The notes: generated by a model not told the origin, from the sequence alone. A stretch of DNA of 64,000 bases from Variovorax gracilis (GCF_030317115.1 NZ_JASZYF010000007.1:248001-312000), one strand, 5' to 3'; counted from the first letter of the stretch, positions 17,569 through 26,780 are shown. Made by a program: numbers and translations.

Positions 17569-18807
17569 ATGCACATCGGCCTTGGATCCAGCTCGAGCAC
17601 CGCACCGGAACCCCGTTCCGAAGGAGCGCTGGCGGGCGTGCGTGTCATCGACCTGTCGCGTCTTGTCGCAGGCAACATGCTGTCGCTCCAACTTGCAGAC
17701 TTTGGCGCGGACGTGATCAAGGTCGAATCGCCTCGGGATGGCGACACCCTGCGTCATTGGCGCGAGGATCTTGGACGGGGCCAGACGCTGGACGCATGGT
17801 GGCGCGTCTACGGTCGCAACAAGCGAAGCTTGGCGGTCGACCTCCGGGCCGACGATGCCATGGCGCTCGTGCGCAAGCTCATCGGTTCGGCTCAAGTCCT
17901 GATCGAGAGTTTTCGCCCTGGAACTCTTGAAGCCATGGGCCTGGCCCCAGCGAGCCTCCACGCGGTGAATCCGAAACTGGTCATCGTTCGGGTGTCCGGA
18001 TGGGGTCAGAGCGGGCCCTACCGCGACCTGCCGGGTTTTGGCAGCCTGCTCGAAGGTTTTAGCGGATTCGCGTACAAGCATTCAAAGGATGGCGTGCCGC
18101 AACTTCCGAACATGGCGCTCGCCGACATGGTGTCCGGCTTGACCGGCGCTTTCGCCACCATGGTCGCGCTGCGCGAGGCGGAGGTCGGCGGCGGCCGCGG
18201 ACAAGTCGTGGATCTGTCCCTTCTGGAACCGATGCTTGCAATCATGGGGCCTGATGTGACGGCCTGCGCTGCGACCGGTCGGGTGGCCGACCCCTCGCTA
18301 AAGATTGCATCTCCTCGAGGCGTCTACCGCTGCAGTGACGGGCGCTGGGTCGCGATGTCCGGCTCCACGGACGCGATGGCGCGTCGGGTGCTTGGCGCGA
18401 TCGGGAAAGCTGAAATGGCCGACGACCCGCGTTTTGCAACCAACTCGGCTCGACTCGCCAACGATGCAGCGCTCGACGAGATGATCGGCAGCGCTATCGC
18501 AACGATGGACCGGGACGAATGCCTTGCGCTTTTTCGCTCCAAGGGCGTGACGGTGGGCCCAATCTATGACTCCGCCCAGCTGCTGGCTGACGAACATATC
18601 GTCGCCCGCAACTGCTACGTCTCCTTGGGAGACACCGACGCTACGCTGGTTCACAACGTCACGCCTCGGCTCAGTGGCACGCCCGGGATCATCAGACAAG
18701 GGGCGCCCTCGATCGGACAGCACACTTGCGAGCTCTTGCTTGAGGCAGGGGCAAGCGATGCAGAGATTGCGGCGATGTCGCGCTCGGGAGCCATCCGATG
18801 CGCATGA
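17569..18807 (+). CDS. CaiB/BaiF-family (class III) CoA-transferase
   Basis: 412 residues, standard for the family. The N-terminal fold starts with LAGVRVIDLSRLVAGN and FGADVIKVESPRDGD. The catalytic aspartate that forms the acyl anhydride is D186 in NMALADMVSG, and GRGQVVDLSLLEP follows. Class III enzymes move CoA between acids without a ping-pong release. It opens a five-gene operon with a CitE-like lyase, an RraA-like aldolase, a 2-hydroxyacid dehydrogenase and a Bug protein, so it probably activates an imported (hydroxy)dicarboxylic acid to its CoA thioester for the lyase. The substrate is unknown. Confidence 0.9.
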   Translation: MHIGLGSSSSTAPEPRSEGALAGVRVIDLSRLVAGNMLSLQLADFGADVIKVESPRDGDTLRHWREDLGRGQTLDAWWRVYGRNKRSLAVDLRADDAMALVRKLIGSAQVLIESFRPGTLEAMGLAPASLHAVNPKLVIVRVSGWGQSGPYRDLPGFGSLLEGFSGFAYKHSKDGVPQLPNMALADMVSGLTGAFATMVALREAEVGGGRGQVVDLSLLEPMLAIMGPDVTACAATGRVADPSLKIASPRGVYRCSDGRWVAMSGSTDAMARRVLGAIGKAEMADDPRFATNSARLANDAALDEMIGSAIATMDRDECLALFRSKGVTVGPIYDSAQLLADEHIVARNCYVSLGDTDATLVHNVTPRLSGTPGIIRQGAPSIGQHTCELLLEAGASDAEIAAMSRSGAIRCA

Positions 18808-19643
18808 TCAAGGACGCCCGAACGCTCCTGTTCGTCCCGGCGATCTCTCCGCACCTGATTGAGAAGGCAACTGGCCGCGGCGCTGACGTGCTGATAGTCG
18901 ATCTCGAAGATTCGGTGCCCATCGAGAGGAAGGTCGAGGCACGCCAGATGGCCTCTCAGGCGATAAGCCGCCTGGCGGGCCAGACGCCTGTGCTGCTCAG
19001 GGTCAACTCTTCTGCCGACCTTTTGCGCGCTGACATCGAAGCGATGCCGCTGGCGCAGATCGATGGCGTCCTTCTGCCCAAGGTCGAATCGGCGGCGCAG
19101 GTGGTTGCTCTCGCCGAACTCCTGGCGCATCCGCGTGAAGGTCAGGTCGCTTCTTTGCCGATCGCCGCTCTTATCGAGACGCCTCTGGGCGTGATGCGTG
19201 TGGAGAGCATTGCATCTGCGCATCCGTCCGTTAGCGCGCTCGGCTTCGGAGCTGAAGATTACGCATCTGAGATGCGCGTCGAGCCACGTCCGGAATCTCT
19301 GCTGTGGGCCGCCCAAACAGTGACGAACTGCGCTCGCGCGTTCGGTTTGGCCTGCTGGGGTCTTCCTGGCAGCGTCGCCGAGATCAATGACATGGATGCG
19401 TTTGCCGATCTCGTCAGGCTCGGCCGCAGCATCGGTTTCAGCGGGACGGTCTGCATCCACCCACGCCAGATAGCGCCAGCGAACTCCGGCTTCGGGCCCA
19501 CGACACAGGAGCTCGAGTGGGCGCGAAAGGTACTGGCCGCAGCCGCCGAAGCTCAGGCCAAAGGCGTAGGTGCCATATCTCTTGACGGGCGAATGATCGA
19601 CCGTCCCATCGTAGAGCGCGCCAAGCGCTTGATCAGACCATGA
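18798..19643 (+). CDS. HpcH/HpaI/CitE-family CoA-ester lyase
   Basis: 281 residues with the CitE pattern: RTLLFVPAISPHLIEKA, ADVLIVDLEDSVP, VLLRVNS, LLPKVES, ALIETPLGV, LGFGAEDYASEM and GFSGTVCIHPRQ. The acidic residues of LEDSV, the E in IETP and the D in AEDY bind Mg and substrate in malyl-CoA/citramalyl-CoA/citryl lyases. Start overlaps the CoA-transferase end by 10 bases, so the two are coupled. It would cleave the CoA ester made by the CoA-transferase into acetyl-CoA or propionyl-CoA plus a 2-oxoacid. Confidence 0.88.
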   Translation: MRMIKDARTLLFVPAISPHLIEKATGRGADVLIVDLEDSVPIERKVEARQMASQAISRLAGQTPVLLRVNSSADLLRADIEAMPLAQIDGVLLPKVESAAQVVALAELLAHPREGQVASLPIAALIETPLGVMRVESIASAHPSVSALGFGAEDYASEMRVEPRPESLLWAAQTVTNCARAFGLACWGLPGSVAEINDMDAFADLVRLGRSIGFSGTVCIHPRQIAPANSGFGPTTQELEWARKVLAAAAEAQAKGVGAISLDGRMIDRPIVERAKRLIRP

Positions 19644-19659
19644 AGGACCGAAGCAAGGC

Positions 19660-20349
19660 ATGAACGACGATCTCAAACCCATCCGCAGGGAATTCACACG
19701 CGTGTCTGCTGCGCTAGCCGAGCAAGCTGCGCGGTACGGCTCATCGCTCATCGCCGATGTTGCGGGTAGGCGTGGTGCCCTTAACGGGCGCATTCAGCCG
19801 CTCTCCCGCTCCATGAAATTCGCAGGCCCAGCGCTCACGGTTGAAGTGCGCCCAGGCGACAACTTGATGATCCATGCCGCCCTTGCACTTGCAAAGCCCG
19901 GGGACGTGATGGTGGTGGACGGCGGAGCCTACCTGGGGGCTGCTCTGACGGGCTTCCTGATGGTGAGTCAGGCACGCACCGGCCGGTTGGCGGGATTTGT
20001 GATTGATGGCGCCGTGCGTGACGTCGATGAGACCTGCTCCAGCGGATTCCCTGTATTCGCCGCTGGCACAAACCCAAATGGGCCAACGAAGGCCATCGGT
20101 GGAAAGGTGAACTGGCCGATCTCCGTCGGCAATGTAGCGGTAAATCCAGGCGATCTGATCATCGGGGACGCTGACGGCGTGGTCGTGGTTCCGAGGGAGA
20201 AGACCGACGAGGTGGTCGCCGCAGTCCAGGCCAAGCTCGAGATGGAGCAGCAGTTCCTCGCAGGATTGGCACAGGGGAAGGTCAACAACGCGTGGGTAAC
20301 GAACGCTCTACGTGCGGCCGCCATGCTCGGCGCTGAAGAATCGTTGTGA
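19660..20349 (+). CDS. RraA-like / 4-hydroxy-4-methyl-2-oxoglutarate aldolase family protein
   Basis: 229 residues. Family marks are LIADVAGRRGALNG, GPALTVEVRPGDNLMIH, GDVMVVDGGAYLGAAL, FVIDGAVRDVDE and GDLIIGDADGVVVVP. The glycine-rich GxxRD pattern binds a divalent metal in HMG/CHA aldolases; the same fold is used by the RNase E inhibitor RraA. In this operon an aldolase or oxaloacetate-decarboxylase role acting on the 2-oxoacid product is more likely than RNA-related work. Confidence 0.85.
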   Translation: MNDDLKPIRREFTRVSAALAEQAARYGSSLIADVAGRRGALNGRIQPLSRSMKFAGPALTVEVRPGDNLMIHAALALAKPGDVMVVDGGAYLGAALTGFLMVSQARTGRLAGFVIDGAVRDVDETCSSGFPVFAAGTNPNGPTKAIGGKVNWPISVGNVAVNPGDLIIGDADGVVVVPREKTDEVVAAVQAKLEMEQQFLAGLAQGKVNNAWVTNALRAAAMLGAEESL

Positions 20350-21344
20350 CTGCCACTCCAGAGGTGCTGGTCACCGCGCGATTCTTCGATCAGCAAGCGG
20401 TTCAAGCGCTTCGCGAGCGCGGCTTTTATGTGGGCAATGGTGGCGTAGCGTATGACGCGGTAGACAACACCATCACACCGGAGATGCATGCAGCACTGGT
20501 AAGTGCAAGGGCTTGGATCGCCGGCATTCCGCCTGTATCCAGGGAGGTGCTAGAGCGATACCCGAATCTGAGGATCATCGCGCGGCGCGGCGTCGGCTAC
20601 GACACGGTGGACGCGAATGCCGTCAAGGATCTGGGGCGAGTACTCACGATCACACCCGGAAGCAACGAGGCGACCGTGGCAGACCACACGGTGGGTCTGA
20701 TGCTCGCGGTTGGCAAGAGATTCATGGAGTCGCATCGAAGAATGCAGGCGGGTGAAAGATCGGTCGCGGTGGGCACCGAGCTCTATCGCAAGACAGTCGG
20801 ACTGGTAGGACTTGGACGTATTGCGCGGCAGGTCGCGCGCCGCCTCAAAGGTTTCGAAGTGCGATTGATCACTCACGATCCTTTCCCGGACCCGCGTGTC
20901 GCAGCAGAACTGGGCGTCGAGTATGTGTCGCTCGGCCAGTTGCTGAAGGAGAGTGATTTCATCAGCCTTCACGCACCCCTGACCAATGAGACGCGTCATC
21001 TTCTCAACGCCCAGACACTCGGGCAATTAAAGCCCGCGGCCATCGTCGTCAACACAGCGCGCGGCGAACTAGTCGACGACGTCGCGCTGCTCGGTGCCCT
21101 CAAGGCGGGCCGTTTGGGTGGTGCCGGACTCGACGTTCTGGGTTCGGAACACGACCCATCGCTGGATGGAGTCACCCGGGAGTTGCTGGCACTTCCGAAC
21201 GTCGTATGCACTCAGCATACCGGTGGCTCAAGCCACGAGGGACTGCAGCGCGCGAATCTGCTGGCGGCGCAGTGCGTCATCGCTGCGTTGGAGAACGTCC
21301 CTATTCCTCCGAACTGCATCGTTGCAGACGGCCGTTCTACTTGA
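20346..21344 (+). CDS. D-isomer-specific 2-hydroxyacid dehydrogenase
   Basis: 332 residues. NAD-binding GLVGLGRIARQVARRL; catalytic arginine in VVNTARGELVDD; glutamate in the following strand region; catalytic histidine in CTQHTGGSSHE, where most relatives have TPH. GTG start overlaps the previous stop by four bases (GTGA), so translation is coupled. It likely reduces or oxidises a 2-hydroxy/2-oxo acid intermediate of the operon's pathway. Annotation as phosphoglycerate dehydrogenase would be over-specific. Confidence 0.88.
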   Translation: MTATPEVLVTARFFDQQAVQALRERGFYVGNGGVAYDAVDNTITPEMHAALVSARAWIAGIPPVSREVLERYPNLRIIARRGVGYDTVDANAVKDLGRVLTITPGSNEATVADHTVGLMLAVGKRFMESHRRMQAGERSVAVGTELYRKTVGLVGLGRIARQVARRLKGFEVRLITHDPFPDPRVAAELGVEYVSLGQLLKESDFISLHAPLTNETRHLLNAQTLGQLKPAAIVVNTARGELVDDVALLGALKAGRLGGAGLDVLGSEHDPSLDGVTRELLALPNVVCTQHTGGSSHEGLQRANLLAAQCVIAALENVPIPPNCIVADGRST

Positions 21345-21369
21345 CCCATCAATCTGCAGGAGACAAAAC

Positions 21370-22356
21370 ATGACTTCGATTCTCGGAACCAAGCGCAGAA
21401 CCGTCTGCCTTTTCATCGCCGGTTCTGCCTTGGCCTTTTCGGCTGCGCACGCGCAGGACACTTTCCCCAGCAAGCCCATCACGATGATCGTGGGCTGGGC
21501 GACCGGTGGCTCTGCGGACAACGTGTCGCGACTCATAGCGCAACACATGTCCACCGCTCTGGGACAGCCCGTGCTGGTCGACAACCGGGCAGGCGCAGGC
21601 AGCAACATCGCATCGGAGTTGGTGGCCAAGAGCAAACCCGATGGCTACACCATCATGTTGGCCACCCCGGCCTCGCACGGCTACAACTCGGCTCTGTACA
21701 GCAGCCTGAAGTTCAGGCCCATGGAAGATTTCTCGCCCATCGGGATGATCAGCACCTCTCCGGGCACGATGCTCGTGCCGGTCGACTCACCTTACAAGTC
21801 GCTGCGCGACCTGATTGCCGCAGCCAAGGCCGCACCTGGCAAGCTGAACTACGGATCTGCGGGGGTGGGCTCCTCGCAGCATCTTGCGGGCGCACTGTTC
21901 AACAAGATGGCGGGCGTGGACATCGCGCACATTCCCTTCAAAGGTTCGGGGCCTGCCATGACCGAGATGATGGCCGGCCGCCTGGACGTGATCATCACGA
22001 CGGGACCTCTGCCTTTCGTTCAGTCCGGCAAGGTCCGACCGCTGGCAATCGCCTCTCACCAGCGTCATCCCGCGATGCCGACCGTTCCCACGTTCGAGGA
22101 AGCAGGCTTGAAAGGCTACATCACCGACAACTGGTACGGTCTGGTTGCACCCGCAAACACGCCACGACCGGTGCTTGACTCTTTGAACGCGGCGCTTGTG
22201 AAGTCGCTGGCCAGCCCTGACGTGCAGAAGGCATTCGTTGAACAAGGTGCTTTCCCCGCCAAGGCCATGAAGCCTGACGAATTCTGGGCATATGTCAGAA
22301 AGGGAATGCCAGAGATGGCTGAACAAGTGCGAGCTGCGGGTGCAAAGATGGATTGA
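21370..22356 (+). CDS. Bug/TctC-family periplasmic solute-binding protein
   Basis: 328 residues with a Sec signal peptide (LFIAGSALAFSAAHAQ, cut after AHA). Mature protein begins with the Bug hallmark PSKPITMIVGWATGGSADNVSRL, then VDNRAGAGSNIASELVAKSKPDGYT. AGGAGA before the ATG fixes the start. No TctA/TctB membrane genes are present nearby, as is usual for the many orphan Bug proteins of Burkholderiales. Being last in the operon it probably captures the carboxylate that the upstream enzymes degrade. Confidence 0.9.
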   Translation: MTSILGTKRRTVCLFIAGSALAFSAAHAQDTFPSKPITMIVGWATGGSADNVSRLIAQHMSTALGQPVLVDNRAGAGSNIASELVAKSKPDGYTIMLATPASHGYNSALYSSLKFRPMEDFSPIGMISTSPGTMLVPVDSPYKSLRDLIAAAKAAPGKLNYGSAGVGSSQHLAGALFNKMAGVDIAHIPFKGSGPAMTEMMAGRLDVIITTGPLPFVQSGKVRPLAIASHQRHPAMPTVPTFEEAGLKGYITDNWYGLVAPANTPRPVLDSLNAALVKSLASPDVQKAFVEQGAFPAKAMKPDEFWAYVRKGMPEMAEQVRAAGAKMD

Positions 22357-22640
22357 CGGCAGCCACAGAGCCTCCGAAATACCGACCTGTTCGAAAATTC
22401 GAGGCGACTGCCGCGAAGACCTCGGAGAAGTCGCGGCGCGCCGGCGGGACGATCGCGACGCACGGGAGCATCTGACGTTTTAGACGGCCGCCCCTTGGGC
22501 CGGGGTAATTGAAAGATGCAGCAGGCGCTAGAGCAGCCGACGAAGTTCCTTGGATACGGGCCTGCGACGCACGCTGCCACGTAGAAAACATTCCAGCACC
22601 TGGGCGCTGGCGCGACGGGCGGCTTCGCAGCGAGGATTAC

Positions 22641-22708
22641 GGTAGGGACGCCCATTGCTGGACGCCCCCCGCACAGATCCGTACGTGCCCGATTCGAGCA
22701 TACGGCTC
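22641..22708 (-). ncRNA. Group II intron domains V and VI (3' end of intron)
   Basis: Immediately after the reverse-transcriptase stop codon, the minus strand reads GAGCCGTATGC then, after a short loop, GCACGTACGGATC (22708-22676). This is the 33-nt domain V hairpin, with matching arms and the expected AGC near its start. It is followed by a GC-rich stem with CGTCC and GGGCG arms, consistent with domain VI, and the intron end near 22641. The exact 3' splice site is my estimate. Confidence 0.75.
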
Positions 22709-23704
22709 CTACCTTGGGTGAGTGACGGCGAAGCGCTGGTCGGGCCACGGATGAAGGATTCGGGGCGGCGGTAGCCACGCATCAGCGAGCTTCGTCATTC
22801 GTTGCCACGTCATGTGATCCTTCTGGCTTCGACGCCGCAGCGTTCGTCGCCAGAGATCGGTGACATAGTGGCGGAATGCGCCAAGCGCCCGGGCATTCGT
22901 CGGCACCGCGTGGTACGCGAAGAACCCCGTGACCACTGCCCTCAGCCATCGGCCCTGTTCGGGGATGGCGTGGTGCATGCGGCTACGCAGTTCCTCTTTG
23001 ACCTCGCGAAGCTTCGCTCGCATGCGGTCGCCCCGGCTCTTGCGCTGGAGCTGGAAGGCTCCGCGTCGTGACCTGCCGCAAATGAACGTGAACCCCAGGA
23101 AGCTGAAGGTTTCTGGCTTACCCAACCCGTTGCGCTGTCGCCGCGCCGCCGCGTGGCGGCCGAACTCCAGCAGCCGGGTCTTTTCCCCGTGAAGTTCGAG
23201 CGCGAACTGCTCGAACCTCGTTCGCATCGCATCCCAGAAGCGCCTCGCGTCGGCTTCGTGCTCGAAGCCGGCAACAATGTCGTCGGCATAGCGCACGACG
23301 ATCACATTGCCGGAGGCTTCTCGCCGCCGCCATTGCTGAGCCCAGAGATCGAAGACGTAGTGCAGGTAGACGTTGGCCAGCAGCGGCGATGCCACTGCCC
23401 CTTGAGGTGTCCCCTTCTCACTGACGCTCCAGTTCCCGTCTTCCAGGACGCCCGCCTTGAGCCACTTGCGCACAAGACGGATGACGCGCTCGTCGCCAAT
23501 CCGGTGCTCCAGGAATCGGACCAGGCATTCCTGGCTGACCGAATCGAAGAAGCCTCGAATGTCGGCGTCGAGGATCCAGTTCACCGGCGTATCGCAGATC
23601 GCCACCGACAGTGCGTCCAACGCGTCATGCGGCCTGCGCCCGGGCCGGAACCCGTACGAGAACCCGAGGAAGTCTTCCTCATAGATGGCGTTGAGCACCG
23701 CGAC
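22709..23704 (-). pseudogene. Group II intron reverse transcriptase/maturase, 5'-truncated
   Basis: About 331 residues match group II intron-encoded proteins from RT block 2a onward: AIYEEDFLGFSYGFRPGR, WILDADIRGFFDSV, KGTPQGAVASPLLANVYLHY, the catalytic VVRYADDIVAG, TFSFLGFTF, and a maturase X domain ending RRRSQKDHMTWQRMTKLADAWLP. No HNH endonuclease domain is present. The N-terminal RT0-RT1 part and the whole intron 5' half are missing. The open frame continues upstream only because it runs into an unrelated ABC substrate-binding fragment. Domain V follows directly, so the 3' half of the element is intact but it cannot splice or move by itself. Confidence 0.88.
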
Positions 23705-23767
23705 GAGCGGCTCCAGGGTTGCGGCGAAGGCCCAAGACTCGCCCGTGGTGGGGGATGCCTCGCGCGG

Positions 23768-23854
23768 ACCGTAAACTGACATGAGGCCGCCGGCGTCGGG
23801 CAGCTCACGGAATGCGAACATCGCCGGCAGGCGCCATTCCGCGGCCAGTCCCCA
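23768..23854 (-). pseudogene. Fragment of an ABC_sub_bind substrate-binding protein, opposite strand
   Basis: On the minus strand, in frame with the truncated reverse transcriptase, EWRLPAMFAFRELPDAGGLM matches the C-terminal section of ABC_sub_bind-family proteins (compare KQKLPTVFPGGLSDAGGLL in the plus-strand gene at about 24528-24584). It lies head-to-head with that gene's broken start. It is evidence for an inversion or a second, deleted paralogue at this junction. Confidence 0.7.
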
Positions 23855-24782
23855 AACATTAAAGGTCATCCGCGTCGGCATCATGGTGAACCCCCCGCCG
23901 GGACCGCTCATCGAGCAATACCTCGGCATCGTCCGGCAGGAGTTCGCCAAGCTCGGCTATGTCGATGGAAAGAGCATCGCCTTCGACATCCGATTCGCGC
24001 GCGGCGATCTCGCCAAGCATCCCGAGTTCGCGGCCGACCTGGTCAAGGACAACGTGGACGCGATCCTGACCTTCGGCGGCCCAGCATCGGCTGCGGCAAA
24101 AAACGCGACGTCCACGATTCCTATCGTGTTTAGCGTCGTCACCGATCCGGTGGCGCTGAAGCTTGCGGCATCGATGCAGAAGCCAGGCGGCAATGTGACC
24201 GGATTCACCAACCTCGATCCGGGCCAGGCAGCAAGCCAGATCGAACTGCTGAAGGAAGCCATCCCGTCCGTCACGCGCATCGCGATTCTGAGCGAGGAGG
24301 GGCTCCCCGGCGCGGACTCCAACGGACTCGTGCCCATAGAGCGCGACAACTCCGGCGCAGCGCAGGCGCGGGGCTTGCACGCGCAAGTCATCCGGATCAA
24401 GGGGCCGATGCCGGACTACGACGGCGCGTTCGCGACCATGCTGAAGGACAACCTGCAGGCGCTCATCGTCCTCGAAGTGCCCCAGCAGATCGGCAACCGG
24501 AAGCGGATTGCGGACCTGGCGACGAAGCAGAAGCTCCCGACGGTGTTCCCGGGCGGATTGAGCGATGCGGGAGGGCTGCTCACTTACGGAACGACGGTCG
24601 GCGACACCTACGCGGGAATGCCCGCAGTCGTGGACAAGATCCTCAAGGGCACGCCCCCCGGCGAGATTCCAGTCGGCGTCATCTCGCGCCGGGAATTGAT
24701 CGTGAACGCAACGACCGCTGCGGAGATCGGCGTCGCGATTCCGCAGCCGATCCTGAGCCGCGCCGACAAGGTCATCCGCTAG
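23781..24782 (+). CDS. ABC transporter substrate-binding protein (ABC_sub_bind family), lacking its signal peptide
   Basis: Homology starts at about codon 28 (KVIRVGIMVNPPPGP, then VRQEFAKLGYVDGKSI, ILTFGGPASAAAKNAT, PIVFSVVTDPVALKLAAS, GNVTGF, QKLPTVFPGG) and continues intact to the end. This family normally begins with a Sec signal peptide and about 10 further residues; here that part is replaced by sequence that is antisense to another ABC_sub_bind fragment. The first usable ATG may be 23781 or 23883. Without export the protein cannot work as a binding protein, so it is probably a 5'-truncated pseudogene left by the rearrangement that also truncated the group II intron. No permease or ATPase gene is adjacent. 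Confidence 0.75.
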   Translation: MRPPASGSSRNANIAGRRHSAASPQTLKVIRVGIMVNPPPGPLIEQYLGIVRQEFAKLGYVDGKSIAFDIRFARGDLAKHPEFAADLVKDNVDAILTFGGPASAAAKNATSTIPIVFSVVTDPVALKLAASMQKPGGNVTGFTNLDPGQAASQIELLKEAIPSVTRIAILSEEGLPGADSNGLVPIERDNSGAAQARGLHAQVIRIKGPMPDYDGAFATMLKDNLQALIVLEVPQQIGNRKRIADLATKQKLPTVFPGGLSDAGGLLTYGTTVGDTYAGMPAVVDKILKGTPPGEIPVGVISRRELIVNATTAAEIGVAIPQPILSRADKVIR

Positions 24783-25649
24783 AGACGTTCTCGATCGGTG
24801 CGCACAATGCCCGCGTGCCGCCGCCACGACCAACCTAACTTGCTCTTCGTCGCCGTCTGCGACACGAAGTGCGTCAGCAAGGCCGCCAAAGCTGCTCATT
24901 TCTGATCTACCGGCATGTCACACGACATCCCAAACGACCTCGGGTTTCGAACATTCATTCTGAAACGCGGTCGCCGGAAGGCAGCTTTTTGGGTGGAGTC
25001 GTCAGTCGCAAAGAAAATTGCGAGAGACGCCCTTGGGCCCTGAACGCCATTTCGCGACATTGGAAAGCAGCCGCTCACGCGCGATTTCGTCTTGGTCGTC
25101 CGTTACTGCCCGCGATCCGACGCGGGCGTCGCACTCGAACTTCTTCAACGACGTCGGCGAGGTCAAGTTCCAGATTACACCGGCCGTTCGTCAAGAAAAG
25201 AGCCAAGGTCAGGTTTTCGGCGACCGCTGTCATTCAGCGGCTGAGTATGAAAGACGGCAGACAGCCAGAACGAGCCATGCGTGTTGGTTGCTCTGCCGCG
25301 CGCGCCCTCCCATTCGCGCCATACACCCCGGCCTACTCGCCATTGGCAAATCGGCCGAAGCATTGGGGCCGGTAACGCGGCCGAATGGTGGCAATTTCGC
25401 CATTCGCTCGGGCCGCCCTCCCTTCGGCGGGGCGCAGCGGGGACCGCGACCCAACGGGCGACCCCGCAGCCCGGTCACCGGCGCCTCGGTTGCAGCGGTG
25501 CATATCGCCTGAAACACTGCTCCGAGATTCTTGGCGGAGCCAGGGATGTCAAACGGAGCCACTGGCTGCGGTTGATCGCAGGCGACCGTGAAGGTCGGCC
25601 ATCCGCTCGGGCGCATCGGCCCAAGCCGAGGGATCTGCCCGCGCCCGCC
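24783..25649. other. Non-coding mosaic, about 870 bases
   Basis: No gene can be supported. The longest frames lack ribosome-binding sites, run through the dispersed repeat at 25365-25485 and have arginine/serine-rich composition. A 7-bp stem with 6-base loop (25108-25127) is present without a T-run. Confidence 0.5.
25365..25485 (+). repeat. About 120-bp dispersed repeat, copy 2
   Basis: Matches 16537-16657 along its full length with scattered substitutions, same orientation. As in copy 1 it sits between catabolic clusters, next to the 3' end of a gene cluster. Confidence 0.75.
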
Positions 25650-26714
25650 TCAGACTTCCAATCGATAAACCCGTCGAGCGGTCTCGCCATACAAAGACGC
25701 CTTTTCCTCCGCACTTGCGCCGGAGGTGAGGCGCTTGAAAGCATTCCAGAGTGCCGAGTACCCGGTGCCGAGCTTGTCGACGGGAAAGTTGCTCTCGAAC
25801 ATGCAACGCTGGACACCAAACAACTCGATGCAAGTGTCTACGTAGGGGCGCCATAGCGAAGAGAGCGCCTCTGAATCGGGCGGGGCCTCAAGCGCAACAT
25901 AGTCAAAGGCGGCGAGACGAGTCACCATTCCGCCCAATTTGACGAACACGTTGGGGCAGCGGGCGACTTCGGTCATGCTGAGCTTCCAGCGGGCAAAGAC
26001 CTCATCGCGCTTGCCGGCGTAGGGCCCATACCCCAGAGGCATACCCACATGTCCGAGCACGATCTGTAGCCCGGGCAAGGCCTTCGCAAGTTCCACAATG
26101 TCCGGCAGCTGCGGATGGAACACGACCGTGTCGTAGGACAGCCCAAGCCGCTGCAAGGATGACAGGCCGGCGCGAAAAGTGCCATCCAGCAAGAGGCCTG
26201 GCGGTGGGTTGGTATGGCTGTTGCCGACGATCGGATCGGCGTCCCAGCCCGCGCCGTGTCGAACGCCTCGGAATCGCCCAGCCCCAGCGGCAATGTGTGC
26301 CTCAAGCACAGCTTCAACGTTGGCACCCAAAGTCAGGTCAGCGAAGCCTACTATTCCCGCCGCAACGCGGGTCGGGCCAAATTTACCCGTTGCACTCAGC
26401 GCGGCCACGCCGGCGACGAACTCGGTTTCCCCTACGGGCCGCATTTCCATCGGACCGGAGGCCCGATACATCGCGAGGGTTTCGACGAACACCGTTGCGA
26501 CGATGTTGTGGCCACTGTTCAGATCGGCTGCGAAGTCCTCAATGAGGTAACGATTGTTCGGCACGTTCCAAAGATGATGGTGAGCATCAACGATAGGTAG
26601 GTCAGGCTCAAGGACGGCTTCCGCCTTTTGGCGGGCCAGCCACTCGGCGCTTGGGGGGAAGGCGCGCCCGAACTGTGCGCGCCCTTGCGGCCGCTGCGCG
26701 GGAAAAACATCCAT
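25650..26714 (-). CDS. Amidohydrolase-2 family protein (lactonase-like)
   Basis: 354 residues from the ATG 7 bases after AAGGAG. The TIM-barrel metal site is seen in PIVDAHHHLWNVP, and further histidines lie in FHPQL and VLGHVGMPLGYGP; the late acid residue is in FESNFPVDK. This family includes gluconolactone/rhamnonolactone-type lactonases and decarboxylases. Divergent from the AldA-like operon, with its own copy of the AT-rich GntR-type box 67 bases upstream of its ATG, so it belongs to the same regulon. A lactonase feeding a hydroxy acid into the pathway is a reasonable guess. Confidence 0.85.
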   Translation of the reverse strand: MDVFPAQRPQGRAQFGRAFPPSAEWLARQKAEAVLEPDLPIVDAHHHLWNVPNNRYLIEDFAADLNSGHNIVATVFVETLAMYRASGPMEMRPVGETEFVAGVAALSATGKFGPTRVAAGIVGFADLTLGANVEAVLEAHIAAGAGRFRGVRHGAGWDADPIVGNSHTNPPPGLLLDGTFRAGLSSLQRLGLSYDTVVFHPQLPDIVELAKALPGLQIVLGHVGMPLGYGPYAGKRDEVFARWKLSMTEVARCPNVFVKLGGMVTRLAAFDYVALEAPPDSEALSSLWRPYVDTCIELFGVQRCMFESNFPVDKLGTGYSALWNAFKRLTSGASAEEKASLYGETARRVYRLEV

Positions 26715-26780
26715 GGATCGACTCCTTACTTGAGGGTTGAACGTGGGCCTGCCACCTGCGAACAGGCGCTTCAAGCCAAT

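Noticed and set aside
18651-19793. 380-residue minus-strand frame across the CoA-transferase/CitE junction
   Set aside because: Shadow frame; the opposite strand carries two coupled, motif-complete genes.
23859-24899. 346-residue minus-strand frame opposite the ABC_sub_bind gene
   Set aside because: Composition of a shadow frame (runs of R, H and D) and no motif; the plus strand shows clear homology.
24869-25512. Two plus-strand frames of 164-168 codons in the non-coding mosaic
   Set aside because: They overlap each other in different frames, run into the dispersed repeat and have no start signals or recognisable domains.
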